Shown here in pieces: positions 1-5,915 of a DNA stretch of 17,113 bases. The DNA comes from Thermoplasmata archaeon (lineage in GTDB: Archaea > Thermoplasmatota > E2 > UBA202 > JdFR-43). The notes beneath the pieces were generated by a model. It was not told the DNA's origin, ran no database searches, and saw only the letters and a program-made list of their open reading frames with translations. Numbering within the stretch: the stretch's first letter is position 1; each line of letters opens with the position of its first letter. A program made the translations under genes and the position numbers. The DNA lies in contig QMSU01000002.1 in NCBI GenBank assembly GCA_003650975.1, positions 1 through 17,113 on the forward strand. Reading direction: 5' to 3'.

Positions 1-31
1 AGTAACCGGAGAGATAATAATAAACTTGCTA

Positions 32-69
32 TAAAGTATAAAATTATACGTTAAAGTATAAAATTATAC
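32..69. repeat. Tandem 18-bp direct repeat, operator-like, upstream of trpB
   Basis: Two identical copies of taaagtataaaattatac lie at 32-49 and 52-69, so the period is exactly 20 bp. Each copy contains an inverted repeat with arms GTATA and TATAC around a 4-nt spacer. A 20-bp period is close to two helical turns, so two dimers would sit on the same DNA face. The repeat ends just before the TATA-like box of the trpB gene. This looks like a paired operator for a regulator of that gene, which is inference. It differs from the TGTACA TRP box known from Methanothermobacter TrpY. Confidence 0.6.
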
Positions 70-73
70 AAAA

Positions 74-82
74 TTTTATATA
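74..82 (+). promoter_or_regulatory. TATA-like box of trpB
   Basis: The sequence ttttatata is centred 25 nt before the ATG at 103. This is the spacing expected for a leaderless archaeal transcript starting at that codon. A competing clue is GGAGAG at 105-110, which is well spaced as a Shine-Dalgarno site for the next in-frame ATG at 121. Confidence 0.5.
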
Positions 83-102
83 TTGCCGGAACATACCGGT
101 AT

Positions 103-1449
103 ATGGAGAGAGATAAGATTATGCTGGATGAGGAAAGCATTCCGGATAAATGGTACAATATCCATGCAGACGTGGACCTTCCGCCACCCATTCACCCTGC
201 CACACACGAGTCAATAACGCCGGAGGACCTTTCGGTGATTTTCCCGAAAGAACTCATTGCACAGGAAATGAGTAAGGAACGATGGATTCCTGTTCCTGAC
301 GAGGTGCGGGACATCTATCGTATATGGAGACCCACTCCCCTTTACCGGGCCCGGCGCCTTGAGCAATTTCTGAAAACGCCGGCCAGAATATTTTATAAGT
401 GGGAGGGCGTGAGTCCTCCGGGAAGCCACAAACCGAATACCGCGGTGGCACAGGCATACTACAACGCGCGGGAGGGGGTGGAGCGGCTGACCACGGAAAC
501 CGGTGCCGGACAGTGGGGCTCTGCCCTTGCCTTTGCATGCTCCTTTTTCGATCTCCAGTGCACGGTGTACATGGTAAGATGCAGCTATGAACAGAAGCCA
601 TACCGCCGCATACTGATGCAGGTGTGGGAGGCAGACATCACTCCAAGCCCCAGCGAGCGGACATCCTTCGGGAAAAGGGTGCGGGAGGAGATGCCCGATA
701 CCTCCGGGAGTCTGGGCATTGCCATCAGTGAAGCAATAGAGGATGCCGCAAAAAACGAGAATACGAAATACTCTCTCGGATCGGTGCTGAACCACGTGGT
801 GCTGCATCAGACGGTGATGGGCCTTGAAATGAAAAAGCAGTTCGAGATGATGGATGCCTATCCCGACATACTGTGCGGATGCGTGGGCGGGGGGAGCAAC
901 TTTTCCGGCGGCGTCTTCCCGTTCATACCGGATAAACTGAAGGGGAGGGACATCACATGTATTGCATGCGAGCCCACGGCATGCCCCACGCTCACGAAGG
1001 GAGCCTACACCTATGATTTCGGCGACACCGCCTGCCAGACGCCCCTTCTGAAGATGTTCACGCTGGGCCATTCCTTCGTTCCCCCTGCCATCCATGCGGG
1101 CGGTCTGAGATACCATGGAGATGCTCCCCTCCTCTGCAAGCTCGTGGAAGAGGGGCTGATAGAGGCACGGGCGTACCACCAGAACGAGGTCTTCGAGGCT
1201 GCCACCCTATTCTCCCGCACGGAGGGGTTTGTCATCGCGCCGGAGGCTGCACACGGGCTCAGGGCTGTCATTGACGAGGCGATTCGGTGCAGGGAAAGCG
1301 GCGAGGAGAAGACCATCTGTTTCATAAACAGCGGCCACGGTCACTTCGACCTTGGTGCCTACGACCTCTATCACCGCCATATGCTGCAGGACTATGAGTA
1401 CCCGGAGGAACTCATCCGGGAGGCGCTGAGCAATTTACCATGCGTATAG
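103..1449 (+). CDS. trpB: Tryptophan synthase beta chain, TrpB2 type
   Basis: This is a PLP-dependent fold-type II enzyme that condenses indole with L-serine to make tryptophan. From the ATG at 103 the protein is 448 residues. It carries the PLP lysine in GSHKPNTA (Lys110), the catalytic acid region TETGAGQWG (about 131-139) and the phosphate-binding loop GCVGGGSN (about 259-266). The N-terminal IPDKWYNI, the stretch [12 protein letters not shown] and the overall length match TrpB2 proteins such as the Sulfolobus form as I recall it, not the shorter TrpB1. Lys110 is followed by Pro where I remember Ile. No trpA or other trp gene is next to it, which is common for TrpB2, a type often thought to act alone on free indole. 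The stop overlaps the next start by 10 nt, suggesting co-transcription with the NAD kinase-like gene. ATG 121 is a possible alternative start (442 residues). The tandem repeat at 32-69 may regulate it. Confidence 0.92.
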   Translation: MERDKIMLDEESIPDKWYNIHADVDLPPPIHPATHESITPEDLSVIFPKELIAQEMSKERWIPVPDEVRDIYRIWRPTPLYRARRLEQFLKTPARIFYKWEGVSPPGSHKPNTAVAQAYYNAREGVERLTTETGAGQWGSALAFACSFFDLQCTVYMVRCSYEQKPYRRILMQVWEADITPSPSERTSFGKRVREEMPDTSGSLGIAISEAIEDAAKNENTKYSLGSVLNHVVLHQTVMGLEMKKQFEMMDAYPDILCGCVGGGSNFSGGVFPFIPDKLKGRDITCIACEPTACPTLTKGAYTYDFGDTACQTPLLKMFTLGHSFVPPAIHAGGLRYHGDAPLLCKLVEEGLIEARAYHQNEVFEAATLFSRTEGFVIAPEAAHGLRAVIDEAIRCRESGEEKTICFINSGHGHFDLGAYDLYHRHMLQDYEYPEELIREALSNLPCV

Positions 1450-2495
1450 GATTTGTGGTCAATCCCTATGCAGGAATGGGCGGGAAAATCGGCCTGAAGG
1501 GAACGGATGATATAGAGGAGGCACTGCGACGCGGCGGGGAATCTGTGGCCCCTGGAAGGGCACGGGAGTTCTGCAGAGACCTTGATGCGGACATACTCAC
1601 CTGTTCTTCTTCCATGGGAGGAGATTACACCGAGGGGAAAATTGTGTATGAACCCATGGGCAGAACAACGGCAGATGACACCAGAAGAGCATGCCGGAAA
1701 TTCCTCGCAGAGGGTGTGGACGCCATCGTGTTCGTGGGTGGCGATGGGACGGCACGAGATATATATGAGGTGGTGGGCATGTCGGTGCCAATACTGGGGA
1801 TTCCCGCGGGAGTGAAAATGTACTCCGGCGTTTTTGCGGTGAACCCGCCGGCAGGAAGGGAGATTGTGAGAGGGTTCATGCGAGGGGACGCTGAGGTGGT
1901 GGAGAGGGAGATTATGGATGCCAGCGAAAGGGCGTACATCAATGATGAATTCGTCCTGCGTTTCTTCGGCTCTGCCCGTTCCCTTTCACTGAAACATCTC
2001 CTCCAGAATGCCAAAAGGATTTTCGGAAGCGAGAACGACGCAAAAAGGGAGATCGCATCGTTTCTCTCCCTGATATGCCGGAGGGGCACCTTCGTTCTCG
2101 GACCAGGTGGTACATTGAAGGAAGTGGGAAAACAGATGGGGGTTGACAAAACACTGCTGGGGGTTGATGTCATTGAAAACGGTGTGCTGGTGGCAAAGGA
2201 TGCAAATGAGAGGGAAATTCTGGATGCAATATCAGGCAAGCATGCGCGGATACTCGTAAGTCCCCTCGGGAGCCAGGGATGTGTGTTCGGGAGGGGAAAC
2301 CAGCAGATAAGCAGTAATGTCATCAAAAAGGTTGGAGTTGAAAATATCATCATTGTCTCCACACCCCATAAACTGATGCACACTCCGGTTCTGTTTGTGG
2401 ACACGGGAGATAATGAACTCAACAGGGACATTGCGGGAGTGAAACGGGTGATAGTGGGATTCGGGCTTGCTGCAAGAAAGGAGATTATATCCTGA
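1440..2495 (+). CDS. ATP-NAD kinase-like protein (archaeal PpnK relative)
   Basis: The product belongs to the NAD/polyphosphate kinase superfamily, whose members phosphorylate NAD to NADP. The 351-residue protein begins with a nucleotide-fold strand, [12 protein letters not shown] (about 4-15). It has the diagnostic GGDGTARD at about 100-107 and [17 protein letters not shown] at about 120-136. The length, and the C-terminal section after about residue 200, fit the longer archaeal/bacterial group (COG3199 type) better than the classic PpnK of roughly 270-300 residues. The exact phosphoryl donor cannot be read from the sequence. The ATG lies inside the 3' end of trpB (10-nt overlap), with gggagg about 10 nt upstream as a plausible ribosome site. 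The downstream gene is convergent. Confidence 0.85.
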   Translation: MRIGFVVNPYAGMGGKIGLKGTDDIEEALRRGGESVAPGRAREFCRDLDADILTCSSSMGGDYTEGKIVYEPMGRTTADDTRRACRKFLAEGVDAIVFVGGDGTARDIYEVVGMSVPILGIPAGVKMYSGVFAVNPPAGREIVRGFMRGDAEVVEREIMDASERAYINDEFVLRFFGSARSLSLKHLLQNAKRIFGSENDAKREIASFLSLICRRGTFVLGPGGTLKEVGKQMGVDKTLLGVDVIENGVLVAKDANEREILDAISGKHARILVSPLGSQGCVFGRGNQQISSNVIKKVGVENIIIVSTPHKLMHTPVLFVDTGDNELNRDIAGVKRVIVGFGLAARKEIIS

Positions 2496-2547
2496 GTATA
2501 TATTAAGAGTATATAATATCTATATTAAATATACTAAGTTTAATATT
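2496..2547. terminator. AT-rich convergent intergenic region, possible two-way terminator
   Basis: The 52 bp between the convergent stops are almost entirely A and T. GTATATATTAA (2497-2507) and TTAAATATAC (2525-2534) form an imperfect inverted repeat, followed on the plus strand by T-rich sequence. Archaeal termination mostly needs T-runs, so this could stop both transcripts. There is no strong GC stem, so the call is weak. Confidence 0.3.
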
Positions 2548-3111
2548 TTATTGTATTCTTTTGAGCAGGTATGATTTGAGCATATCCCGCCTATGATGAA
2601 CATCCACAACTTCAAAGCCCTGGGGGATGAAATCCCTTCTCCCGTATATCGCATCCATGAAATCCCACTGTTTCCGGTAAATAATGCGCGCATCGTCTCT
2701 CATTTCGCATTTCATTCTCTCGAAGATCTCCTCTTTCGGTTCGACACCAAATGAGATAATGATAAAATCAAAGATTCCCAGTGGATAGTGAAGTGCATCC
2801 CCGTGTTCTATGGTGACATTTTTCAGATGATATTCATCCACCATTTTCTGCGCAATGGCAACCGATTCGGGGTCACGATCAATTCCCACATAGGTGGCGT
2901 CACTGTGCCGTGCAAGGGAAATGAGTGTGTTTGGAAGGGGGCCGCACCCAATGTGAAGCACCGCATCGTTCTTCTGTATGTCTGCCATTTGAAATTCTTC
3001 AATCGTTGCCCTTTCAAAAAATTTTATGTAGGCATGCCGGAGAAAGGTGGATGAGAACAGTTTCTCCATTTTGATGAAGAGCTGGTCGTGCATGCCCTTG
3101 CTTTTCTGCAT
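2548..3111 (-). CDS. Nicotianamine-synthase-like SAM-dependent transferase
   Basis: This is a class I SAM-binding Rossmann protein. From the ATG at 3111 it has 187 residues: an N-terminal helical part, the SAM loop HIGCGPLPNTLISLARH (about 53-69), the acidic strand end GIDRD (76-80), and a C-terminal block that reads GFEVVDVHHRRDMLKSYLLKR. The GxGPLP form of the SAM loop and the C-terminal GF-VV-V-HH--D---S pattern match nicotianamine synthases, which join aminocarboxypropyl groups from SAM into metal chelators. An ordinary methyltransferase remains possible. Plant and archaeal NAS are longer, so the usual N-terminal domain is reduced. The start was chosen because atactttaaa at 3131-3140 lies about 25 nt upstream (leaderless). 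An in-frame extension to 3240 adds 43 residues that look non-coding. It stands alone, convergent with the NAD kinase-like gene. Confidence 0.6.
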   Translation of the reverse strand: MQKSKGMHDQLFIKMEKLFSSTFLRHAYIKFFERATIEEFQMADIQKNDAVLHIGCGPLPNTLISLARHSDATYVGIDRDPESVAIAQKMVDEYHLKNVTIEHGDALHYPLGIFDFIIISFGVEPKEEIFERMKCEMRDDARIIYRKQWDFMDAIYGRRDFIPQGFEVVDVHHRRDMLKSYLLKRIQ

Positions 3112-3130
3112 GGTAGTAAAAAAGAAGGGG

Positions 3131-3140
3131 TTTAAAGTAT
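3131..3140 (-). promoter_or_regulatory. TATA-like box of the NAS-like gene
   Basis: Read on the minus strand the sequence is atactttaaa, centred about 25 nt before the ATG at 3111. It favours a leaderless start there instead of the longer open frame. Confidence 0.5.
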
Positions 3141-3399
3141 TTGGTTGTAGCAACGGCCATGAACACGGTACATTTTCTATGAAATGATTATGAAAGATGG
3201 TGTTTTTCATTTTTGCCCGGGTGATTTTGTAGTTCCGCAAATGCTCTTTATGCTACTTGTTATCCTATAGCATTTAATACATTGGCATATTTTCACAAAA
3301 TCCCCCCTCTCCACCTCACAAATTTGTATCGCTGATAGTTCTCTGCCGTAAATGCAACGCCGCTTTCATTTTAATCCGCTTTATTGCAGCCTAAATAAA

Positions 3400-3427
3400 T
3401 TAAGTCTATATACTAAGTAAACTTAAG
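3400..3427. repeat. AT-rich inverted-repeat element left of the recombinase gene
   Basis: TTAAGT at 3400-3405 and ACTTAA at 3421-3426 form a perfect 6-bp inverted repeat with 15 nt between. Within it, aagtaaacttaa (3415-3426) recurs in inverted orientation at 4470-4481, on the far side of the recombinase gene. It could be a recombination site, a regulatory site or chance in AT-rich DNA. Confidence 0.35.
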
Positions 3428-3460
3428 AGACGGATGTGTTCAACTAAAAAATTTGGCAAA

Positions 3461-3468
3461 TTTTATAT
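3461..3468 (+). promoter_or_regulatory. TATA-like box of the recombinase gene
   Basis: The sequence ttttatat would place transcription start near 3488-3491. That is downstream of the first ATG-type codon of the open frame (3453) and upstream of the ATGs at 3501 and 3516. It therefore argues for one of the two later starts. Confidence 0.4.
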
Positions 3469-3515
3469 CCCCTGTCGTTATTGTGGCCAACGGTAGACCG
3501 ATGGCCACGATTAGT

Positions 3516-4346
3516 ATGAAAAAAGTAGCTCTCTACACCCGGGTGAGCACGGAGGATCAGGCAAAGGAAGGATTCAGCCTGGACAGTCAGCTTGAAAAGC
3601 TGCGAAACTACTGCAAGGCGAGAGACTGGGAAATTGCGGGAGAATACATTGACGATGGTTACAGCGGCAGGGATGTGAAACGCCCGGCCTACCGGCAAAT
3701 GATGGAAGAGATGGATCGCTGGGATATTCTTCTGGTCATGAAAATGGACCGCATCCACAGAAATTCAAAAAATTTCATGATAATGATGGAGCAGTTGCGG
3801 CAAAAAAACAAGGAATTTGTTTCAATGACGGAAAGCCTGGATACAAGCACGGCAATGGGCCGATTCGTCATGGACATCATCCAGCGTATCGCCCAGCTTG
3901 AGAGCGAGCAGATCGGCGAACGCGTGTATGATGGAATGAAGCAGAAGGCAAAGCAGGGAAAGGGGCTGCTGGGCAGCCCGGCGCCGTTTGGCTACCGGTA
4001 TGAAGGGGGGAATCTGGTTCCTGTGCGCGAGGAAGCGGAGGTGGTCAATATTATCTTTTCACGCTACCTTTCGGGAGAAAGCATGGCTGCCATTGCAGAG
4101 GCACTGAACGGCGCCGGCATGAAGACGAAAAAAGAGGGAATGTGGGATAGAAAGACCGTATCGCGCATCCTCTCCAATCCTGTGTACTGTGGCCTGGTGG
4201 AGTGGGAGGACATTCTTTTTGAAGGTACCCATCCATCGCTCATCTCGATTGATGTGTTCAACAAGGTGCAGCGGCTCAAGGCAAAAAAGGCAAAAATGAA
4301 GGGCGCTGTGTTTGTGATAGACGAGATGAAAAAGAAATACATATAA
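3516..4346 (+). CDS. Short serine recombinase (resolvase plus recombinase domains)
   Basis: This is a site-specific DNA recombinase of the serine family. From ATG 3516 it has 276 residues. The resolvase catalytic domain spans about 1-140, with nucleophile Ser11 in YTRVSTEDQ, the DRIHRN arginines (79 and 82) and the helix-E pattern ESEQIGER (about 129-136). The 'Recombinase' domain spans about 150-255 (GSPAPFGYRYEGG, then TVSRILSNPVYCGLVEW). Large serine recombinases normally continue with a zinc ribbon (CxxC pairs) and a long coiled coil. Here the chain stops after the lysine-rich KAKKAKMKG and a 13-residue tail, so both are missing. That may be natural shortness or truncation. ATG 3501 would add five residues. 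Catalytic residues look intact. It sits between two AT-rich intergenic stretches with inverted repeats and separates core genes, consistent with a past insertion. Confidence 0.88.
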   Translation: MKKVALYTRVSTEDQAKEGFSLDSQLEKLRNYCKARDWEIAGEYIDDGYSGRDVKRPAYRQMMEEMDRWDILLVMKMDRIHRNSKNFMIMMEQLRQKNKEFVSMTESLDTSTAMGRFVMDIIQRIAQLESEQIGERVYDGMKQKAKQGKGLLGSPAPFGYRYEGGNLVPVREEAEVVNIIFSRYLSGESMAAIAEALNGAGMKTKKEGMWDRKTVSRILSNPVYCGLVEWEDILFEGTHPSLISIDVFNKVQRLKAKKAKMKGAVFVIDEMKKKYI

Positions 4347-4360
4347 AATGTTATCTTAGT

Positions 4361-4377
4361 TTATTTAATATATAAAC
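4361..4377. repeat. AT-rich inverted repeat right of the recombinase gene
   Basis: ttaatatataaac at 4365-4377 is repeated exactly in inverted orientation at 4461-4473. Locally, GTTTAT (from 4359) and ATAAAC (ending 4377) also pair as a hairpin. It could be a terminator for the recombinase gene or part of the element's end. About 80 bp of non-coding DNA separates it from its inverted partner. Confidence 0.35.
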
Positions 4378-4460
4378 TTAACATTCTAAGACAATATAAA
4401 AAGTGTTCCATAATGCAGCCCTCACTTGTTTTCAACAAAAATGTATCTTGAGAATATGTT

Positions 4461-4482
4461 GTTTATATATTAAGTTTACTTT
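4461..4482. repeat. Inverted partner repeat at the 3' end of srp19
   Basis: gtttatatattaa (4461-4473) is the exact reverse complement of 4365-4377. The overlapping ttaagtttactt (4470-4481) is the exact reverse complement of 3415-3426, left of the recombinase. The stretch overlaps the last codons and stop of srp19 on the minus strand, so part of the match could be coding coincidence. Confidence 0.35.
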
Positions 4483-4753
4483 GTTTAACATTTTCTGCAA
4501 TTTTCACCAGGATGCTCATTTTTCGTTCTTTTTTGTCCACCAGCACCCTTCCTTCCCGTCTCCACCATCTTTTCGGGTACGACTTTTCCTCCTTCACTGG
4601 GTTCAAACCGAGTTTCTTTGCCGCCTTTACAATGTCATCGGCGGTGGGATTTTTTACGGCACGTTCCCTGGAAATTTTCCTCCCCTGCTTCCTGCTCGCA
4701 GTGGCATCGATATAGATGGGCCATATCACCCATTTATCCCTCATCTTCCTCAA
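4463..4753 (-). CDS. srp19: Signal recognition particle 19 kDa protein (SRP19)
   Basis: SRP19 binds the S domain of 7S/SRP RNA and prepares it for SRP54 in co-translational targeting to the membrane. The 96-residue product has the family hallmarks: WVIWPIYIDATASRKQGRKI near the N-terminus, then AVKNPTADDIVKAAKKLGLNP, and YPKRWWRREGRVLVDKK. The C-terminus is lysine-rich. It overlaps the end of the S8e gene upstream by 20 nt, so the two are very likely one transcript. Met4 (codon at 4742-4744) is an equally plausible start, giving 93 residues. The last residues (KQSKLNI) are encoded by the AT-rich repeat at 4461-4482, so the native end might have been altered by events at that repeat. That last point is speculation. 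Confidence 0.9.
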   Translation of the reverse strand: MRKMRDKWVIWPIYIDATASRKQGRKISRERAVKNPTADDIVKAAKKLGLNPVKEEKSYPKRWWRREGRVLVDKKERKMSILVKIAENVKQSKLNI

Positions 4754-5123
4754 TCAAAACAGCGTTGATGCATCCATCCTGCCCCGGGCGCGAGGTGATC
4801 CTTGCTTTCCCCTCATCCGTTGCGATGATGCATCCCTTGGTGATGATATCCCTTCTCACGTAGTGGGGATTTGCGGCATTTTCCAGCACGTCTTTTATCT
4901 CCACCCTTTTGGTTGTCCCTGTCTTTTGGTCGGTGAGGTTGACATATTGCGCCGCCACCATCCGCATTTTATAGTTGCCACCTTGCGCTCTGATTTTTCT
5001 GAGTTTATCCTTGCCTATGACCGCCAGCATCGGGTCTCTTCCAATCTCATACTTCCGTTTTTTTCGTGCCGATCTGAGTTTGCCGCCCGAGGGTTTTCTC
5101 AGGCTTCGTCCATGCCATTGCAT
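4734..5123 (-). CDS. rps8e: 30S ribosomal protein S8e
   Basis: This is a component of the small ribosomal subunit specific to archaea and eukaryotes. From the ATG at 5123 the protein is 129 residues and starts MQWHGRSLRKPSGGKLRSARKK in pieces typical of S8e. This is followed by KKRKYEIGRDP, GGNYKMR, NPHYVRRDIITKG and the glycine-rich SRPGQDG near the C-terminus. The open frame extends 15 codons further upstream, but S8e proteins begin at MQWHGRS. A TATA-like box at 5142-5151 lies about 24 nt before 5123. No Shine-Dalgarno sequence is evident, so translation is probably leaderless. It is first in an operon with srp19. Confidence 0.95.
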   Translation of the reverse strand: MQWHGRSLRKPSGGKLRSARKKRKYEIGRDPMLAVIGKDKLRKIRAQGGNYKMRMVAAQYVNLTDQKTGTTKRVEIKDVLENAANPHYVRRDIITKGCIIATDEGKARITSRPGQDGCINAVLIEEDEG

Positions 5124-5141
5124 AGGGGGAAAAGATGAGGA

Positions 5142-5151
5142 TATACATAAA
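5142..5151 (-). promoter_or_regulatory. TATA-like box of rps8e-srp19
   Basis: On the minus strand this reads as an A/T-rich TTATGTATAT-type box centred about 24 nt before the ATG at 5123. Confidence 0.45.
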
Positions 5152-5168
5152 TTTTTGGTAAACGTCAC

Positions 5169-5320
5169 ATGGCGCTCGCAATATGAGAAAAGCGGGAAGA
5201 AATGTACCGTTCATCCAGTGAGAATATGAGCATACAACATCCACTTGAGATGAAAAGTGCGATGTGAATCCCCCAGATGAATTATGCTCATTTTTCACCG
5301 GAACATCAGATATCAGATAG
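5169..5320. other. Intergenic stretch without a recognisable gene
   Basis: Between the S8e promoter and the ThiF-like remnant all six frames are short and interrupted. I see no tRNA, no clear C/D or H/ACA RNA, and no strong repeat. One frame contains a cysteine-bearing fragment (about 5262-5317) ending in a stop directly before the remnant, which may be decayed coding sequence. The match is too weak to name. Confidence 0.3.
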
Positions 5321-5437
5321 CGTATAGAAAACTACGAACTTCAAATTTTCAGGAGTGGCGTTATCATAGTCCGCGGGACAGACAATAGAAAGGTTGCTGA
5401 ATCCCTTTACAAAAAATATGTGGAGTGTGATGGATAA
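5321..5437 (+). pseudogene. C-terminal remnant of a ThiF/MoeB (E1-like) protein
   Basis: The frame starting at 5321, just after an in-frame TAG, encodes 38 residues: RIENYELQIFRSGVIIVRG then TDNRKVAESLYKKYVECDG and a stop at 5435-5437. This closely follows the C-terminal signature of one group of ThiF/MoeB/UBA-type adenylyltransferases, of the form yE-tvFpdGr-ivrGTdD---A-slYarYvG. Those enzymes activate ubiquitin-like sulfur carriers for thiamine, molybdopterin or tRNA thiolation. There is no start codon and no catalytic part (no GxGGLG, no CxxC) anywhere nearby, so it looks like the tail left from a deleted gene. A chance resemblance in a short frame cannot be excluded. Confidence 0.45.
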
Positions 5438-5473
5438 TTCACTTTTAAACTACATGTAATTACCATACACAAT

Positions 5474-5482
5474 CTTTATAAG
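5474..5482 (+). promoter_or_regulatory. TATA-like box of the small exported protein gene
   Basis: ctttataag is centred 25 nt before the ATG at 5503. The core tttataag is repeated 15 nt downstream at 5490-5497. AAGGA just before the ATG is too close to be a good ribosome site, so the transcript is likely leaderless. Confidence 0.5.
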
Positions 5483-5502
5483 TGGTGTATTTATAAGGAT
5501 TC

Positions 5503-5862
5503 ATGAAGAAGGTGATGGCCCTTTTTATTGTGCTCGTTCTTTTTGCACCCATCACATTCACACACGCAAAGCCTCCCGAAAAAACCGAGCAGAATGTCAC
5601 CATCTCCTTTGTGATTGAAGTGGACGGAAGCGGGTACTCCATCCCTGCCAAAACAAATTTCATCCTCGGAAAAAAGGTGGTTCTCTGGTACTGTGATGAT
5701 GCCACCACCCACTCGTATGTTCCGGAAACCTATGTGAATGGCTCCCAGATAGGCGTGGGAATCATGATTGTGGGGGCATGGAAGGCACCGCGCCTGCTCA
5801 TGCAACCGGGAGACATCTCCGGCATGGGACTTGGCATCTTCTTCATCTTTCCAAACCAGTGA
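5503..5862 (+). CDS. Small exported protein of unknown function
   Basis: I do not recognise the family. The 119-residue protein starts with a clear signal peptide: MKK, a hydrophobic core VMALFIVLVLFAPITF, and likely cleavage after THA (about residue 22). The mature part is about 97 residues with no further membrane segment. It has alternating beta-like strands (NVTISFVIEVDGSGYSIP, KKVVLWYCDDATTHSYVPETY), one cysteine and one histidine close together in WYCDDATTH, and PGDISGMGLGIFF near the end. The layout recalls a cupredoxin sandwich, but the usual C-terminal Cys-His-Met copper ligands are missing, so copper binding is not supported. It has its own promoter and ends 53 nt before infB. The gene and its start are likely real because of the signal peptide and the well-placed TATA-like box. 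Confidence 0.7.
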   Translation: MKKVMALFIVLVLFAPITFTHAKPPEKTEQNVTISFVIEVDGSGYSIPAKTNFILGKKVVLWYCDDATTHSYVPETYVNGSQIGVGIMIVGAWKAPRLLMQPGDISGMGLGIFFIFPNQ

Positions 5863-5882
5863 TACTCCAAATTCAGCCAAAT

Positions 5883-5895
5883 AAGTTTAATATAT
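5883..5895 (+). promoter_or_regulatory. TATA-like box of infB
   Basis: agtttaatatatg contains an A/T box centred about 25 nt before the ATG at 5916. This supports that start over the longer open frame that begins inside the preceding gene. Confidence 0.5.
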
Positions 5896-5915
5896 GTGTT
5901 AACTTTTCTTGTTGG

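Noticed and set aside
1625..2431. 268-codon frame on the minus strand
   Set aside because: Antisense shadow of the NAD kinase-like gene, very rich in Ser, Thr and Pro.
3112..3240. N-terminal extension of the NAS-like protein
   Set aside because: The 43 extra residues look random, and a TATA-like box lies inside this stretch at the right distance from ATG 3111.
4403..4768. 121-codon frame on the plus strand
   Set aside because: Antisense to srp19 and the end of rps8e; no coding signature of its own.
5200..5330. C/D box guide RNA
   Set aside because: TGATGA-like and CTGA-like pieces occur, but not in the correct order and spacing on either strand.
5503..5862. Copper-binding cupredoxin
   Set aside because: Only a loose fold resemblance; the C-terminal Cys-His-Met ligand set is absent.
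5778..5915. 46-codon N-terminal extension of infB
   Set aside because: It overlaps the exported protein gene and the infB promoter; aIF5B proteins begin near MQVRQPIVAVLGHVDHGKT.
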